64,000 nt of DNA from Methanosarcina acetivorans C2A (GCF_000007345.1 NC_003552.1:1550001-1614000), one strand, 5' to 3'; counted from the first letter of the stretch, positions 45,636 to 54,149 are shown. The notes: generated by a model from the letters alone, not told the origin. Numbers and translations: made by a program.

Positions 45636-46931
45636 ATGAATAGATATGAATCAAATAGTCTAACACTTACTGGTGCCGTATCTTTGGGCACCGGTGTTAT
45701 GATTGGTGCAGGTATTTTTGCACTACTGGGACAGATCGCCGAACTGGCTGGAATGTTATTTCCAATAATATTTCTTATAGGTGCGGTTGTAACCGCTTTT
45801 AGCGCATATTCTTATGTTAAATTTTCCAACACTTATCCTTCAGCCGGAGGAATTGCCATGTACCTGGAAAAAGCATACGGAAAAGGGGTAATGACCGGTT
45901 TTGGTGCGTTACTGATGGCTTTTTCCATGGTGATCAATGAAAGTCTTGTTGCGCGTACTTTTGGGACTTATACAATACAACTCTTTAATATGGATGAGGG
46001 CAGTTTCCTTGTACCGCTTTTAGGTGTTGGGTTACTGGTCTTTGCTTTTGCAGTTAATATCTCTGGCAACCGTGTGATTGAAAAATTTTCTTTCTTTATG
46101 GCTTTAATAAAAATAACCGGTATTGCTATCTTTGGAATTGTTGGCTTATGGCTTGCAGACTTTTCTTTTACTTACACGTCTACGGATGCGATGGCAACTA
46201 CAACGGAAGAATATTTAGCAGCCGTAGCACTGGCCGTACTTGCTTACAAGGGTTTTACAACAATCACTAACAGTGGCTCGGAGATTGTTGATCCTCATCA
46301 AAATGTGAGTAAAGCAATAGTTATTTCCATAGCAATCTGTACAATTATTTATTTTTTAGTATCTCTGGCAGTGGCAGGCAGTCTTACTCTACCTGAAATC
46401 ATTGAGGCAAAGAATTTCGCACTGGCAGAGGCAGCAAGACCGGTTTTTGGGAATTACGGTTTGTGGTTTACCGTAGCATTAGCGATTATTGCAACAATTT
46501 CCGGTATAATTGCCAGTGTCTTTGCAGTGTCCCGCATGCTTGCCATGTTAACGGACATGGATTTAATACCCCACAGGCATTTTGGCATGCCGGGTGATAT
46601 CCAGAAGCATACCCTTGTTTACACGATTGTCGTCGCTATATTGTTAACAATCTTTTTTGATCTGAGCAGGATTGCCTCTCTTGGAGCAATTTTTTATTTA
46701 GTTATGGATATTATGATACACTGGGGGCTTTTACGTAATATGCGTGAAAAAATTAAAATAAGATCTTATATAGTCATTACGGCAATCATTCTTGATGCTG
46801 CTGTGCTCAGCGCTCTTCTGTTGACAAAAGCATCTACCGATACTTTATTGGTAGTCATATCCCTGATAATGATGTTACTTATTTTTGCTGGAGAAAAACT
46901 GTTTTTACGTTCACACCCGAATCAGGAATGA
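45636..46931 (+). CDS. APC-family amino acid permease
   Basis: A ~431-residue permease with 12 helices. The TM1 signature is 'LGTGVMIGAGIFALLGQIAE'; other features are 'SAGGIAMYLEKAYGKG' and 'LAYKGFTTITNSGSEIVDP'. Start at 45636 is preferred (CGGAG six bases upstream) over ATG 45612. Substrate is probably an amino acid or polyamine. It lies inside the metal island without an obvious link to it. Confidence 0.87.
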   Translation: MNRYESNSLTLTGAVSLGTGVMIGAGIFALLGQIAELAGMLFPIIFLIGAVVTAFSAYSYVKFSNTYPSAGGIAMYLEKAYGKGVMTGFGALLMAFSMVINESLVARTFGTYTIQLFNMDEGSFLVPLLGVGLLVFAFAVNISGNRVIEKFSFFMALIKITGIAIFGIVGLWLADFSFTYTSTDAMATTTEEYLAAVALAVLAYKGFTTITNSGSEIVDPHQNVSKAIVISIAICTIIYFLVSLAVAGSLTLPEIIEAKNFALAEAARPVFGNYGLWFTVALAIIATISGIIASVFAVSRMLAMLTDMDLIPHRHFGMPGDIQKHTLVYTIVVAILLTIFFDLSRIASLGAIFYLVMDIMIHWGLLRNMREKIKIRSYIVITAIILDAAVLSALLLTKASTDTLLVVISLIMMLLIFAGEKLFLRSHPNQE

Positions 46932-47029
46932 CAACAAGATTTAATATCGAACCTAACTTTAATGTTTTAAAAAGCAGAAAGATATCTTACCATTGCAAGG
47001 GTATTCTTAAAATATAGTTTTTTTTCCAT

Positions 47030-47300
47030 TCCTGTACAAAGATATTCGATGGGATTACATCTCAAACAAAAATGTACATGTTCTTTTGATTTAATAAACC
47101 GTAGTAATGCTATAGAGCCCCGGCTTGCTTTTGAGGAATCCGGTCCAATTTTTATAAGATCTGGCCAGATGTTATGCAAACATTCCGATCTGCTTACTTC
47201 TACCTATATCCAGTAACTGGAATAATTGCAGGATAAGGTTAAACCTCTCGAGTTTGAAAAGATGCGAGAATCCTTTGAAACCGAATGCATTTGCGGAATC
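47030..47300 (+). pseudogene. Relic of the UbiB kinase N-terminal region
   Basis: The segment matches 42600-42900 of the intact UbiB-type gene in order: 'tgcttttgaggaatccggtc', 'caatttttataagatctggc', 'gataaggttaaacctctcga' and 'gaaaccgaatgcatttgcgg' line up with the regions encoding 'AFEELGPTFIKMGQ' and 'DRVKPLLFEEMAESLDLACIC'. Frame is lost and no kinase core remains. Confidence 0.75.
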
Positions 47301-47309
47301 ACATCCGGG

Positions 47310-47555
47310 TCAAACAAATTTATTATAGAATATCCCGAACAAGTATGCGAAAATAAAAGAAATGATTGCAGCTTCGATCATTCCAGCAATTATACCGGTT
47401 AGAGTTAACGAGAAGAACATATGCCATTGTCTCATCATCTCAACAGCACCAGTGTAAATCCCTAAATTTCCAAGTATCCCGAGCAGACCCATGATAATTG
47501 CAGAGACTATTGCTGCAGCCAAGCCAAGTGCTAATGGTTTTAATTGTTGTTCCAT
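47310..47555 (-). CDS. Small two-helix membrane protein (DUF5676-like)
   Basis: This 81-residue protein has two hydrophobic helices (about 8-30 and 47-75) and a conserved-looking 'AALALGLAAAI'-type start and 'FAYLFGIFYNKF' end. It resembles small DUF5676 membrane proteins found near copper and heavy-metal genes; the family call is tentative. SD GGGGGG precedes the ATG. It is a single gene, antisense to its neighbours. Confidence 0.6.
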   Translation of the reverse strand: MEQQLKPLALGLAAAIVSAIIMGLLGILGNLGIYTGAVEMMRQWHMFFSLTLTGIIAGMIEAAIISFIFAYLFGIFYNKFV

Positions 47556-47711
47556 TTATTTCCCCCCACTTTTAACTATTATAGTCCTCTGGATTAATGA
47601 AACATAAAGTTTCTCAGAGTCAGGTATTTTCAATGGGCTTTTACGTTAGTGTTTTTAATAAGCCGAAGACTATACTGCTAACGATGAAACGGGTTCTGGG
47701 ATGAACTCATT

Positions 47712-47981
47712 ATGGGTGAGCTCATTATTAATCAACATATGATCCAGATTGACCCCATTTGTGGAATGCCTGTAGACACCGAAAAAGCTCAGTTCAAGGC
47801 GGAAATCAGGGGTGGCACATATTATTTTTGCAACGAGGAGCATAAACGCAGCTTTCTGGAGAACCCAAGAATCGCCTATTTCTCCATGGAAGTGGGCCTG
47901 AAGAATGAAATGCCCACCTGCATCTACCATCGTTTCTCTTCTCCATGTACCGGACTAAGTATTGTAGATTCTCGATATTAA
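47712..47981 (+). pseudogene. YHS domain fused to the start of an alpha-glucan phosphorylase, truncated
   Basis: Residues 12-52 form a YHS metal-binding domain ('IDPICGMPVDTEKAQF', 'GTYYFCNEEHKRSF'). The next residues, 'RIAYFSMEVGLKNEMPT', are the conserved N-terminus of alpha-glucan phosphorylases. Homology then breaks into unrelated 'CIYHRFSSPC...' and the frame ends. The 800-residue catalytic domain is absent. Either the gene is a truncated pseudogene, or the 89-residue product survives as a YHS peptide. Start ATG 47712 or in-frame ATG 47739. Confidence 0.6.
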
Positions 47982-48186
47982 TAACATGTAAAATAAGGCA
48001 ATTATCTGATTAGAGGAATTAAAAAAATGCTCTAATGCCTTTGAAAAGGATGACTATATACAGGGGATTCCTTGCAGGCATGTGTTTTTATCGCCTAATT
48101 TATATTGTCAGTTTATTATAAGTCCAACCAGAAGCATAACATCACGAAAAATGCACAGAAACTATAGAGCAAAAGATACCATCAGA

Positions 48187-48918
48187 CTAGGGAAACAACA
48201 CCAGTTTCAGGCCCAATAAAAGTATAAATACTGCTACAAAGTTTCTGAATTTTCCCTGGGGTATTTTTTCAACCCATCTTTTCCCAATCATTGCCCCAAT
48301 CAAAGACGCTGGTATGAAGATCAAAAAGCCCGATAAAATGACAGGATCTAACCAGGCACCGCCTTTGATATACGTTGCTATCCTTGTAGAGTCGATCATA
48401 AAAGATATTGCACCTGCGGTTGCGATATAAACGGCTTTCTCCAGGTTGAAAGCGTTCAAAGCTACCGCATTTATCTCTCCTCCGATGCCGAAGATGCCTG
48501 CAAAAAATCCGGTAATGGCTCCACCGGACATTGCTACCGACAACCTCCGGCTAAGCTTGAAGGTCTGGTTGAAGGTGATGAAAAGGACATAAGCCAGGAG
48601 GAACAACCCTAAAGCTCTTGAAAGGACCTCCTGGGAGATTCTCAAGGATAAAGATGATCCTATGAAGCTTGTGACGATACCGGGAAGGCCGAAGGCGAGG
48701 AAAAGCTTCCATCTTATGCCTTTCCGGAATAAGAGTATTTTCCAGATATCGTTAAACCAGTGAATTATGCCCACCAGAAGCAGGGTCTGAGACAGAGGAA
48801 ATACCATCAGAAGAATGGGCACCATAATTGTGGATATCCCGAATCCGGCCAGAGTCCCGATCACGCTTGCCAGCAGCGTGAGCAGAGCTATGAAAATAGT
48901 TTCCTCATACGCAAGCAT
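48187..48918 (-). CDS. TauE/SafE-family sulfite/anion exporter
   Basis: A 243-residue protein with about eight helices and the TauE/SafE two-repeat pattern: 'ASVIGTLAGFGISTIMVPIL' in the first half and 'SGGAITGFFAGIFGIGGEIN' in the second. Family members export sulfite or organosulfur anions, or act near metal-resistance genes. There is no SD, so the transcript may be leaderless. It diverges from the b561-like gene. Confidence 0.82.
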   Translation of the reverse strand: MLAYEETIFIALLTLLASVIGTLAGFGISTIMVPILLMVFPLSQTLLLVGIIHWFNDIWKILLFRKGIRWKLFLAFGLPGIVTSFIGSSLSLRISQEVLSRALGLFLLAYVLFITFNQTFKLSRRLSVAMSGGAITGFFAGIFGIGGEINAVALNAFNLEKAVYIATAGAISFMIDSTRIATYIKGGAWLDPVILSGFLIFIPASLIGAMIGKRWVEKIPQGKFRNFVAVFILLLGLKLVLFP

Positions 48919-49316
48919 ACTTTTGTTATATTGACTGCGTTAATGCATTATGTTTTCGGGATCAGATCCAGATCTAAAAGAAGTGCCCATTGGGGTTTAG
49001 GCTTTTTAAAGGATATAATAAAGTATTATACCAATCATAACAATTATTATTATCATATTTTATTATTATCGCGATATCTTACTGACGTGAACATATTTTG
49101 CCGTGCCTATATTTTTGTTAGAAAAGGACGTCCATGAAGGTGTTCTTTGGGGCAGCTCGTGCTATAAGGCACTATTGAATGGGAGTTTGTATGTCGAACA
49201 GTTTTGCAGATAAAAAGGGTTCTGAACATACATTCATAGGTAGAAAAAGACATTTTTGGTGCCGGGATATGGAATATTTGAGAAGCTTTGAAAACAGGCA
49301 GTACTGGGGGTTCTAA

Positions 49317-50294
49317 ATTCCTGAGGAATCAAAGCGAAGGCAAAAGGCATCGGATAAAAAGACCTCGGACATATACATAGGTCTGGTTTTGCTTCTGGTC
49401 ATAAGCGGCATTGCTATGATGTATGAAAGCTGGATAGGCCATGCTCTGATAGCTCTCATCAGCCTTTTACTGATTATCTACGCTCTTGCAACCGGAGCTA
49501 TGCTCAAAGGAAGAATAAAAAGAAAGCCGGGGAATATTTTCAGGTTTCATGGAAGAAGTGGTATTTACTTTGGAGCCTTTATCCTGGGCTCGTTTACCTA
49601 TGGTTTATTGATGAGATTGCAGCACGGAGAGCCTATATTAGCATCCATTCACGGAAAACTGGGTCTGATTATAGTTCTTATTGTAATTCCGCAGGTAATT
49701 CCAAGTCTGGTTTTAAAGAACCGAGCCAGCTACAGAGGATTGCACAAAATAATGGGATACTCCCTGGCTCCAATCCTGGGCATTGATGCCAGCTGGGGCC
49801 TGTACAATGGTGTTGCCGCCGGGACAAAAAGTAGTCTGGTCCTCTTTCATTCGATATCAGGTGGCCTGGCTGCCCTTGCTCTGGTCAGGATCTTTCTGGA
49901 AATGTTATATGCGACAGATAAGTCACTTGCAAGAGCCAGGATAGCAAGCTATTTTGCGGCACTTCTGGTAACCGCGGGGTGCTGGATCGCCGGAGGCTAC
50001 AACTATCTAACGGCCTATGGTTCTCAGGTAAAACCTGTGATCCTTGCAGGGCCGAACTCCTGGGTGCATGAGATAGTGATGGAGGCAAAAGAGCACATCT
50101 TTGTTTTCCTTCCAGTAATCGTTTTTGCTCTGTCCATTACCCTCCACATCTTCGATAGAGATGCTTTCCTGGGTGATGTGAAATTTAGGCGCGCTCTGAC
50201 GATGGTTGCCTCCCTGTCACTCTTTATGGTATTACTCATATTCCTGATGGGAGCGATTATATCAAATGCTGAAAAAACGGGAACGGGGGTTTGA
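49317..50294 (+). CDS. b561-like polytopic membrane protein (apparent AUU start)
   Basis: A ~325-residue protein with eight or so helices. His pairs lie at helix edges ('RFHGRSG', 'SIHGKLGL', 'GLHKIMGY', 'LFHSISGG'), suggesting haem ligation and membrane electron transfer; this is inference. The basic N-terminus 'IPEESKRRQKASDKKTSD' leads into TM1. No AUG is available: the ATT at 49317 has GGGGG six bases upstream, and TTG 49389 would start inside TM1. Directly before the ATT is an in-frame TAA that ends a 45-codon ORF (49179-49316), so a nonsense-split single gene is the alternative. It heads an operon running to 52348. Confidence 0.7.
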   Translation: MPEESKRRQKASDKKTSDIYIGLVLLLVISGIAMMYESWIGHALIALISLLLIIYALATGAMLKGRIKRKPGNIFRFHGRSGIYFGAFILGSFTYGLLMRLQHGEPILASIHGKLGLIIVLIVIPQVIPSLVLKNRASYRGLHKIMGYSLAPILGIDASWGLYNGVAAGTKSSLVLFHSISGGLAALALVRIFLEMLYATDKSLARARIASYFAALLVTAGCWIAGGYNYLTAYGSQVKPVILAGPNSWVHEIVMEAKEHIFVFLPVIVFALSITLHIFDRDAFLGDVKFRRALTMVASLSLFMVLLIFLMGAIISNAEKTGTGV

Positions 50295-50295
50295 A

Positions 50296-50613
50296 ATGAA
50301 GGAATCGGCAACATTCATCACATCAGCTTCAATTACCGTATTTTTAATCGGCTGTACCATCATCATCCATGATTTGTCAGCCGGTTTTAGACAATCGCTG
50401 GCAGAACTTACGGGTCATCACTGGATATCCGTGAGCATAATAACGATAATATTATTCATGCTCTCTTCCGGGCTTCTGCTGGGCTCGAAGAGTGTGAGAA
50501 AGTCCCTGAAGGCTTATGACGTAGGTTTATGGCCGAATGCCCTGACAGCCGTGACCTTGATCCTGATTATTGGAATCCTCGCAGAGATAATCGCTCGCTT
50601 TTTAATGGAGTGA
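50296..50613 (+). CDS. Small three-helix membrane protein
   Basis: This 105-residue protein has hydrophobic segments at about 8-26, 43-63 and 80-103. It is not assigned to a family. Start at 50296 is chosen for GGGGGT seven bases upstream, in the end of the preceding gene. The first ORF Met at 50266 overlaps that gene. It belongs to the b561-like/YHS operon. Confidence 0.65.
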   Translation: MKESATFITSASITVFLIGCTIIIHDLSAGFRQSLAELTGHHWISVSIITIILFMLSSGLLLGSKSVRKSLKAYDVGLWPNALTAVTLILIIGILAEIIARFLME

Positions 50614-50619
50614 TATCTG

Positions 50620-50751
50620 ATGTTTTCAATGTTGGGCTGGAATTATGTCTTTCTGGCAAAAAGTGAGGAAAAAGAAGGTCTGGCGGAGTTTGGAGAAGTA
50701 TATCTCAGCTACACTGCAGGAACTTCAGAATTTATCCCGTGCTCTGGATGA
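50620..50751 (+). pseudogene. C-terminal fragment of an isoprenylcysteine-type methyltransferase
   Basis: A 43-codon ORF with 'VFLAKSEEKEGLAEFGEVYL' and 'SYTAGTSEFIP', the E-E...F-G-x2-Y-x2-Y...F-I-P pattern that ends ICMT/PEMT-like membrane methyltransferases. The catalytic transmembrane region is missing, so it is a relic. Confidence 0.45.
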
Positions 50752-50833
50752 TTTGAGAATTCCGACTTTATGGTTAAGCATCGGGTGATAAAATAAAAAT
50801 AACTTGACGCATCTTTAATCATTGGGGGTTATT

Positions 50834-50983
50834 ATGACGGTAGTTGATCCTGTTTGTAAGATGAAGCTGGACGAGAAAGAGGCGAGGTTCAAGAGTGAGT
50901 ACAATGGAAAAACGTACTACTTCTGTGCCCTTTCGGATAAAAAGAAGTTTGATGAACATCCAGAGAAGTATATCGAGTCCTGA
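50834..50983 (+). CDS. YHS-domain metal-binding peptide
   Basis: A complete 49-residue YHS domain: 'VDPVCKMKLDEKEARFKSEY' then 'GKTYYFCALSDKKKFDEHP'. The two cysteines and 'FDEHPEKYI' end are canonical. YHS domains occur with Cu/heavy-metal transport and may bind the metal. The ATG at 50834 follows a GGGGGTT SD. It is followed after 11 bases by a second, divergent YHS peptide. Confidence 0.8.
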   Translation: MTVVDPVCKMKLDEKEARFKSEYNGKTYYFCALSDKKKFDEHPEKYIES

Positions 50984-50994
50984 GGGTGGCAGGT

Positions 50995-51150
50995 ATGAGG
51001 AACCTGGACCCGGGCAAGATGGGATGTGAAAGCAAGTTAGCTATCTTCAGGTCAAAGCACGAAGGCAAAACGTACTGTTTTTTCAACTTTTCCTGCAGGA
51101 AGTTTGACGAGAATCCCGTGCAGTATTTTAATTCCCGGGGTGGCGTATGA
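50995..51150 (+). CDS. Divergent YHS-like peptide
   Basis: A 51-residue protein with YHS layout ('FRSKHEGKTYCFFNFSCRKF', then 'DENPVQYF'). The first motif is altered: 'LDPGKMGCESKLA' in place of D-P-V-C-x-M, with the Cys moved four residues. A third Cys precedes the usual second site. It overlaps the following dehydrogenase start by ATGA, so the two are translationally coupled. It may bind a different metal or form a heterodimer with the first YHS peptide (inference). Confidence 0.7.
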   Translation: MRNLDPGKMGCESKLAIFRSKHEGKTYCFFNFSCRKFDENPVQYFNSRGGV

Positions 51151-52106
51151 AGATAGTAGTAGCAGACTCTATATTTCTGACGGATGAGTACAGAAAGAGG
51201 CTCGAAGCGTTGGGTGAACTCGAAATTTATGACAGTGTTCCTGTCTCGCTTGACGAGTTCATTGATAGGATTAAGGACGCAGATATTGTAGTGGTGGGAA
51301 GGTACGGGGTCAGTGCCGAAGCTTTGCGTTCTGCACCCAGGTTGAAGATGATCTCCCTGTGGCAGACAGGCTTTGACAATGTAGATCTGGAGGAGGCCAC
51401 TGATCACGGAGTGATTGTTTCGAACGTCCCCAGTTATGCCTTCGAGTCGGTGGCAGAGTTTGTCTTTGCTTTAACCCTTAATTTGCTCAGAAGAGTCCAT
51501 CTGGCAGATATGAACCTGCGAGAGGGGTTGTTCGACTGGAAGTACTATGTGGGCAACCAGCTCATGAGTAAGACCATAGGTGTTCTGGGAACGGGCGAAA
51601 TAGGCAAGAGGGTGATACAGATCGCGCATGGATTCAATATGAATGTGCTCTCTGTAACGGCTCACCCCAGTCCGGAGAGGGCAAAGGCTCTGGGGGTAAA
51701 GTTCGTCGATCTGGACACTCTGCTCTCTGAGAGCGATATAGTCACATTGCATGTGCCTCTTACACCCGAAACAGAGCATATGATAGGTGCCCGGGAGCTG
51801 GCAAAGATGAAGCCCACTGCTATATTGATTAACACTGCCAGGGGGAAAGTTGTTGAGGAAGCTGCACTTATGGAAGCTCTTAAGGAAAAAAAGATTGCCG
51901 GAGCAGGGCTGGATGTCTTTGAGAGGGAGCCGCTATCCATGGACAGCCCTCTGTTGGAGATGCATAATGTGGTACTGACTCCACACATTGCCTTTCTATC
52001 TGAGGAATCTTTGGATGAGTGCACGTACATAAGTATTGAGAACGTGGAGATGTTTGCGAAGGGAAAGCCCCAGAATGTGGTGAATCCCTCGGTGTTAAAA
52101 GGTTAA
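51147..52106 (+). CDS. D-isomer-specific 2-hydroxyacid dehydrogenase
   Basis: A 319-residue NAD-dependent dehydrogenase of the SerA/GyaR type. Rossmann motif 'VLGTGEIGKRVIQIAHG' (~150), catalytic Arg in 'INTARGKVVEE', Glu in 'VFEREPL' and His in 'LTPHIAFLSEES'. It lacks the ACT domain of biosynthetic SerA, so a glyoxylate, hydroxypyruvate or related reductase is likely. It overlaps the divergent YHS gene by four bases and is followed 12 bases later by a small membrane gene, so it belongs to the metal-island operon. Confidence 0.88.
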   Translation: MKIVVADSIFLTDEYRKRLEALGELEIYDSVPVSLDEFIDRIKDADIVVVGRYGVSAEALRSAPRLKMISLWQTGFDNVDLEEATDHGVIVSNVPSYAFESVAEFVFALTLNLLRRVHLADMNLREGLFDWKYYVGNQLMSKTIGVLGTGEIGKRVIQIAHGFNMNVLSVTAHPSPERAKALGVKFVDLDTLLSESDIVTLHVPLTPETEHMIGARELAKMKPTAILINTARGKVVEEAALMEALKEKKIAGAGLDVFEREPLSMDSPLLEMHNVVLTPHIAFLSEESLDECTYISIENVEMFAKGKPQNVVNPSVLKG

Positions 52107-52117
52107 GGAGTCTGCAG

Positions 52118-52348
52118 ATGGCCAAACAGCTCAAGCTCCAGATTCTTAATGTTTCACTTTTTATCCTGCTTCTGTTGCAGCTGTTAATGGGCATAAGGCT
52201 GTGGTTCGTCGATTTGTTGGGATGGGAGGATTCCCAGATCTTAATGAGCCTGCACCTGGTAACGGGTTTCAGTCTGGCCGTGCTCGTACTCGCGCATATC
52301 CATACGAACTGGTGGTGGGTAAAGTCTCAGTTCGGATTCTCAAAATGA
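52118..52348 (+). CDS. Small DUF4405-like two-helix membrane protein
   Basis: A 76-residue protein with two transmembrane helices and His residues at both ends of the second ('LHLVTGFSLAVLVLAHIHTN'), resembling half of a cytochrome b-type DUF4405 domain. It is probably a haem-binding membrane subunit for the operon. SD AAGGAG precedes the ATG. A decayed copy lies at 45200-45481. Confidence 0.7.
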   Translation: MAKQLKLQILNVSLFILLLLQLLMGIRLWFVDLLGWEDSQILMSLHLVTGFSLAVLVLAHIHTNWWWVKSQFGFSK

Positions 52349-52513
52349 GACAGAAAAACTTAGTTGTGGATTCTTCCGTGATCAAGAATTGAGGTTTTTG
52401 GAACAATCTCGATGTAGCATCACTGTTAAGCCAGGATTCCCTGCACATTATTATTCTAGCATTCAGTAAATTTATTCGATAAAATAATCTGGATAAGTAT
52501 TGGGGTTTAAACA

Positions 52514-52722
52514 ATTACTCAGTAAACTATAAAAGTCGAAGGTATGCCCTCGGGCATTGTGTAATGAGAGTCAAGAAGGCAATTGAAAGTATGCAGGGCG
52601 TACAGAAAGTAGATGTGAGCCTTGAGAACAAACAGGCTGTTGTTGAGTTCGACGAAGGAAAGACCAACGTCGAGAATGTCAAAGTTGCGGTAAAGGAAAC
52701 CGGATACGAACCCCCTTTAAAA
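52514..52722 (+). pseudogene. Broken HMA chaperone copy
   Basis: A close copy of the gene at 52916, with the same 'aATTACTCA' start region. TAA interrupts codon 4. A one-base loss in 'ggtatgccctcgggcattgt' removes the M-x-C-x2-C site. Downstream codons (VQKVDVSLENKQAVVEFDE) remain clean, and the frame runs past the lost stop to 52869. Confidence 0.8.
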
Positions 52723-52915
52723 ACAGGCTTTTGCTTTTTTCAATTCCTACTTTTTTACTCTCTCAGGCTTAATGAGAGGGCCACTTTTCCCTGCCTATCC
52801 GGCCTGGGGACGCAAAGAATTATGCAGAAGACCGGACATATATCTGTTCAATCATGCAGTAGTCCATAAAATTATTATGTTAAATCAGTCAATAAAATCA
52901 GTGGAGGTCTAAGCA

Positions 52916-53122
52916 ATTACTCAAGAAACCATAAAAGTCGAAGGCATGTCCTGCGGGCACTGTGTAATGAGAGTTAAAAAGGCAATTGAAGGTGTACAGG
53001 GCGTACAGAAAGTAGATGTGAGCCTTGAGAACAAACAGGCTGTTGTTGAGTTCGACGAAGGAAAGACCGATGTCGAGAAAATCAAAGCTGCGATAAAGGA
53101 ATCCGGGTATGAACCCGTCTGA
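52916..53122 (+). CDS. HMA-domain copper chaperone (apparent AUU start)
   Basis: A 68-residue single HMA domain with 'EGMSCGHCVMRVKKAIEG' and a C-terminal 'GYEPV'. It is CopZ/Atx1-like and a likely Cu(I) donor to CopA. A TAA lies two codons upstream and the only Met (52946) would delete the first beta strand. ATT 52916 has GGAGGT at 52903-52908, seven bases away, and is the best start. The broken neighbour copy has the same ATT, so this start predates the duplication. Confidence 0.82.
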   Translation: MTQETIKVEGMSCGHCVMRVKKAIEGVQGVQKVDVSLENKQAVVEFDEGKTDVEKIKAAIKESGYEPV

Positions 53123-53274
53123 TCTTGAATAAGGCGTTTAACCCTCAAAATAATGAGTCTTGAAAGACTCAATTTTTTGGGTTCGAGGAATTCATTATAT
53201 AGTAAAAGGTACAGACTTTTATAACATGGGTAAAGCGTCTATTTTAAAGCAGCTGATGTTCTGGGGGTGAATTC

Positions 53275-53502
53275 ATCGGGGAAACAACGCTTGTAGTAGA
53301 TGATATGATTTGCAAGTATTGCAGAGACACGGTTACCAGGCTCATTACCTCTATTAACGGGGTGTCTCGCGTAAGCGTAAACGTCCCTGAAAGGACGGTA
53401 AATGTAACCTATGACAGCCGGATAACCGATTCGCATGTCATAAGGATGACCCTGCTTGAAGCAGGTTATAAAAATATCTGGGAAACTGTAAAAGCTTTTT
53501 AA
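53275..53502 (+). CDS. Divergent HMA-like chaperone (apparent AUC start)
   Basis: About 75 residues with 'MICKYCRDTVTRLITSINGV' (C-x2-C site) and the beta-alpha-beta-beta-alpha-beta pattern of HMA domains. The conserved 'C-G-H-C' is 'C-K-Y-C'. The first strand 'TTLVVDD' lies before the first Met (53305). ATC 53275 with GGGGGTG six bases upstream is the most likely start. It is probably a metallochaperone with a different partner or metal preference. Confidence 0.7.
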   Translation: MGETTLVVDDMICKYCRDTVTRLITSINGVSRVSVNVPERTVNVTYDSRITDSHVIRMTLLEAGYKNIWETVKAF

Positions 53503-53524
53503 ACGGACAGGCAGTCCGAAAACT

Positions 53525-53622
53525 CTGGATAGGCGGCATATCCGATGAAATAACGCTAGGAGTTTTCAGCATGACCCGTGGTCACTGCCAGAAAAGGGTA
53601 GCAGAGGCTATTTTTTCATGAA
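53525..53622 (+). pseudogene. Partial copy of the copA 5' end
   Basis: The sequence 'taggcggcatatccgatg' and the following codons match 56586-56680, the leader and first HMA domain of copA. The metal motif is broken (M-T-R-G-H-C). A stop falls after 'AEAIFS'. It carries copA leader sequence as well as coding sequence. Confidence 0.75.
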
Positions 53623-53782
53623 GATGTATTTTTGAGGATAAATAAGAGTTAGAAGGTGTAATTGTTAATTGACCCTCAAAAAGTCAGTCTGAAGATATAA
53701 CTATGGCTATTGAGAAAACTATTTGAAAGGCTGATGTTTGCGCGATATTGAAGAAAATGCCCGGGATAATACATCGGGATGA

Positions 53783-54124
53783 CTATGTGTTTTTCTGATG
53801 TATATCATCCCGATTTTCGACCCATTGTATCAAAGGAATAACTGCCTCACAAAGCTTTTTTCCATCTTCTGTCAAATAGTATTCAACCCGCGGAGGTATC
53901 TCGGCAAATGCTTCCCGTTGGATCAAGCCCTCTTTCTGAAGTTCTTTTAGCATATCCGTAAGCGTCTTGGGGCTGATCCCTTCAAGAACACCCATGAGGT
54001 CGTGGAATCGTAATCTTTCATGATGTCCGAGGGCACTGATAATGAGGATAGCCCACTTTTTGGATATTGTGGTGATAATTCCTTCGAGAGGGCACAGGCA
54101 AATCCCATTACTATTCTTTTTCAT
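53783..54124 (-). CDS. HxlR-family winged-helix regulator
   Basis: A 113-residue protein with the HxlR pattern 'CPLEGIITTISKKWAILIIS', 'LRFHDLMGVLEGISPKTLTD' and wing 'PPRVEYYLTEDGKKL'. The Cys pair near the N-terminus (CLC) is of the type used for redox or electrophile sensing. It is divergent from the CooC-like gene across 148 bases that contain an 11-bp inverted repeat, its likely operator. Confidence 0.85.
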   Translation of the reverse strand: MKKNSNGICLCPLEGIITTISKKWAILIISALGHHERLRFHDLMGVLEGISPKTLTDMLKELQKEGLIQREAFAEIPPRVEYYLTEDGKKLCEAVIPLIQWVENRDDIHQKNT

Positions 54125-54149
54125 AGTTACTTTATCACTATAAACTTGA

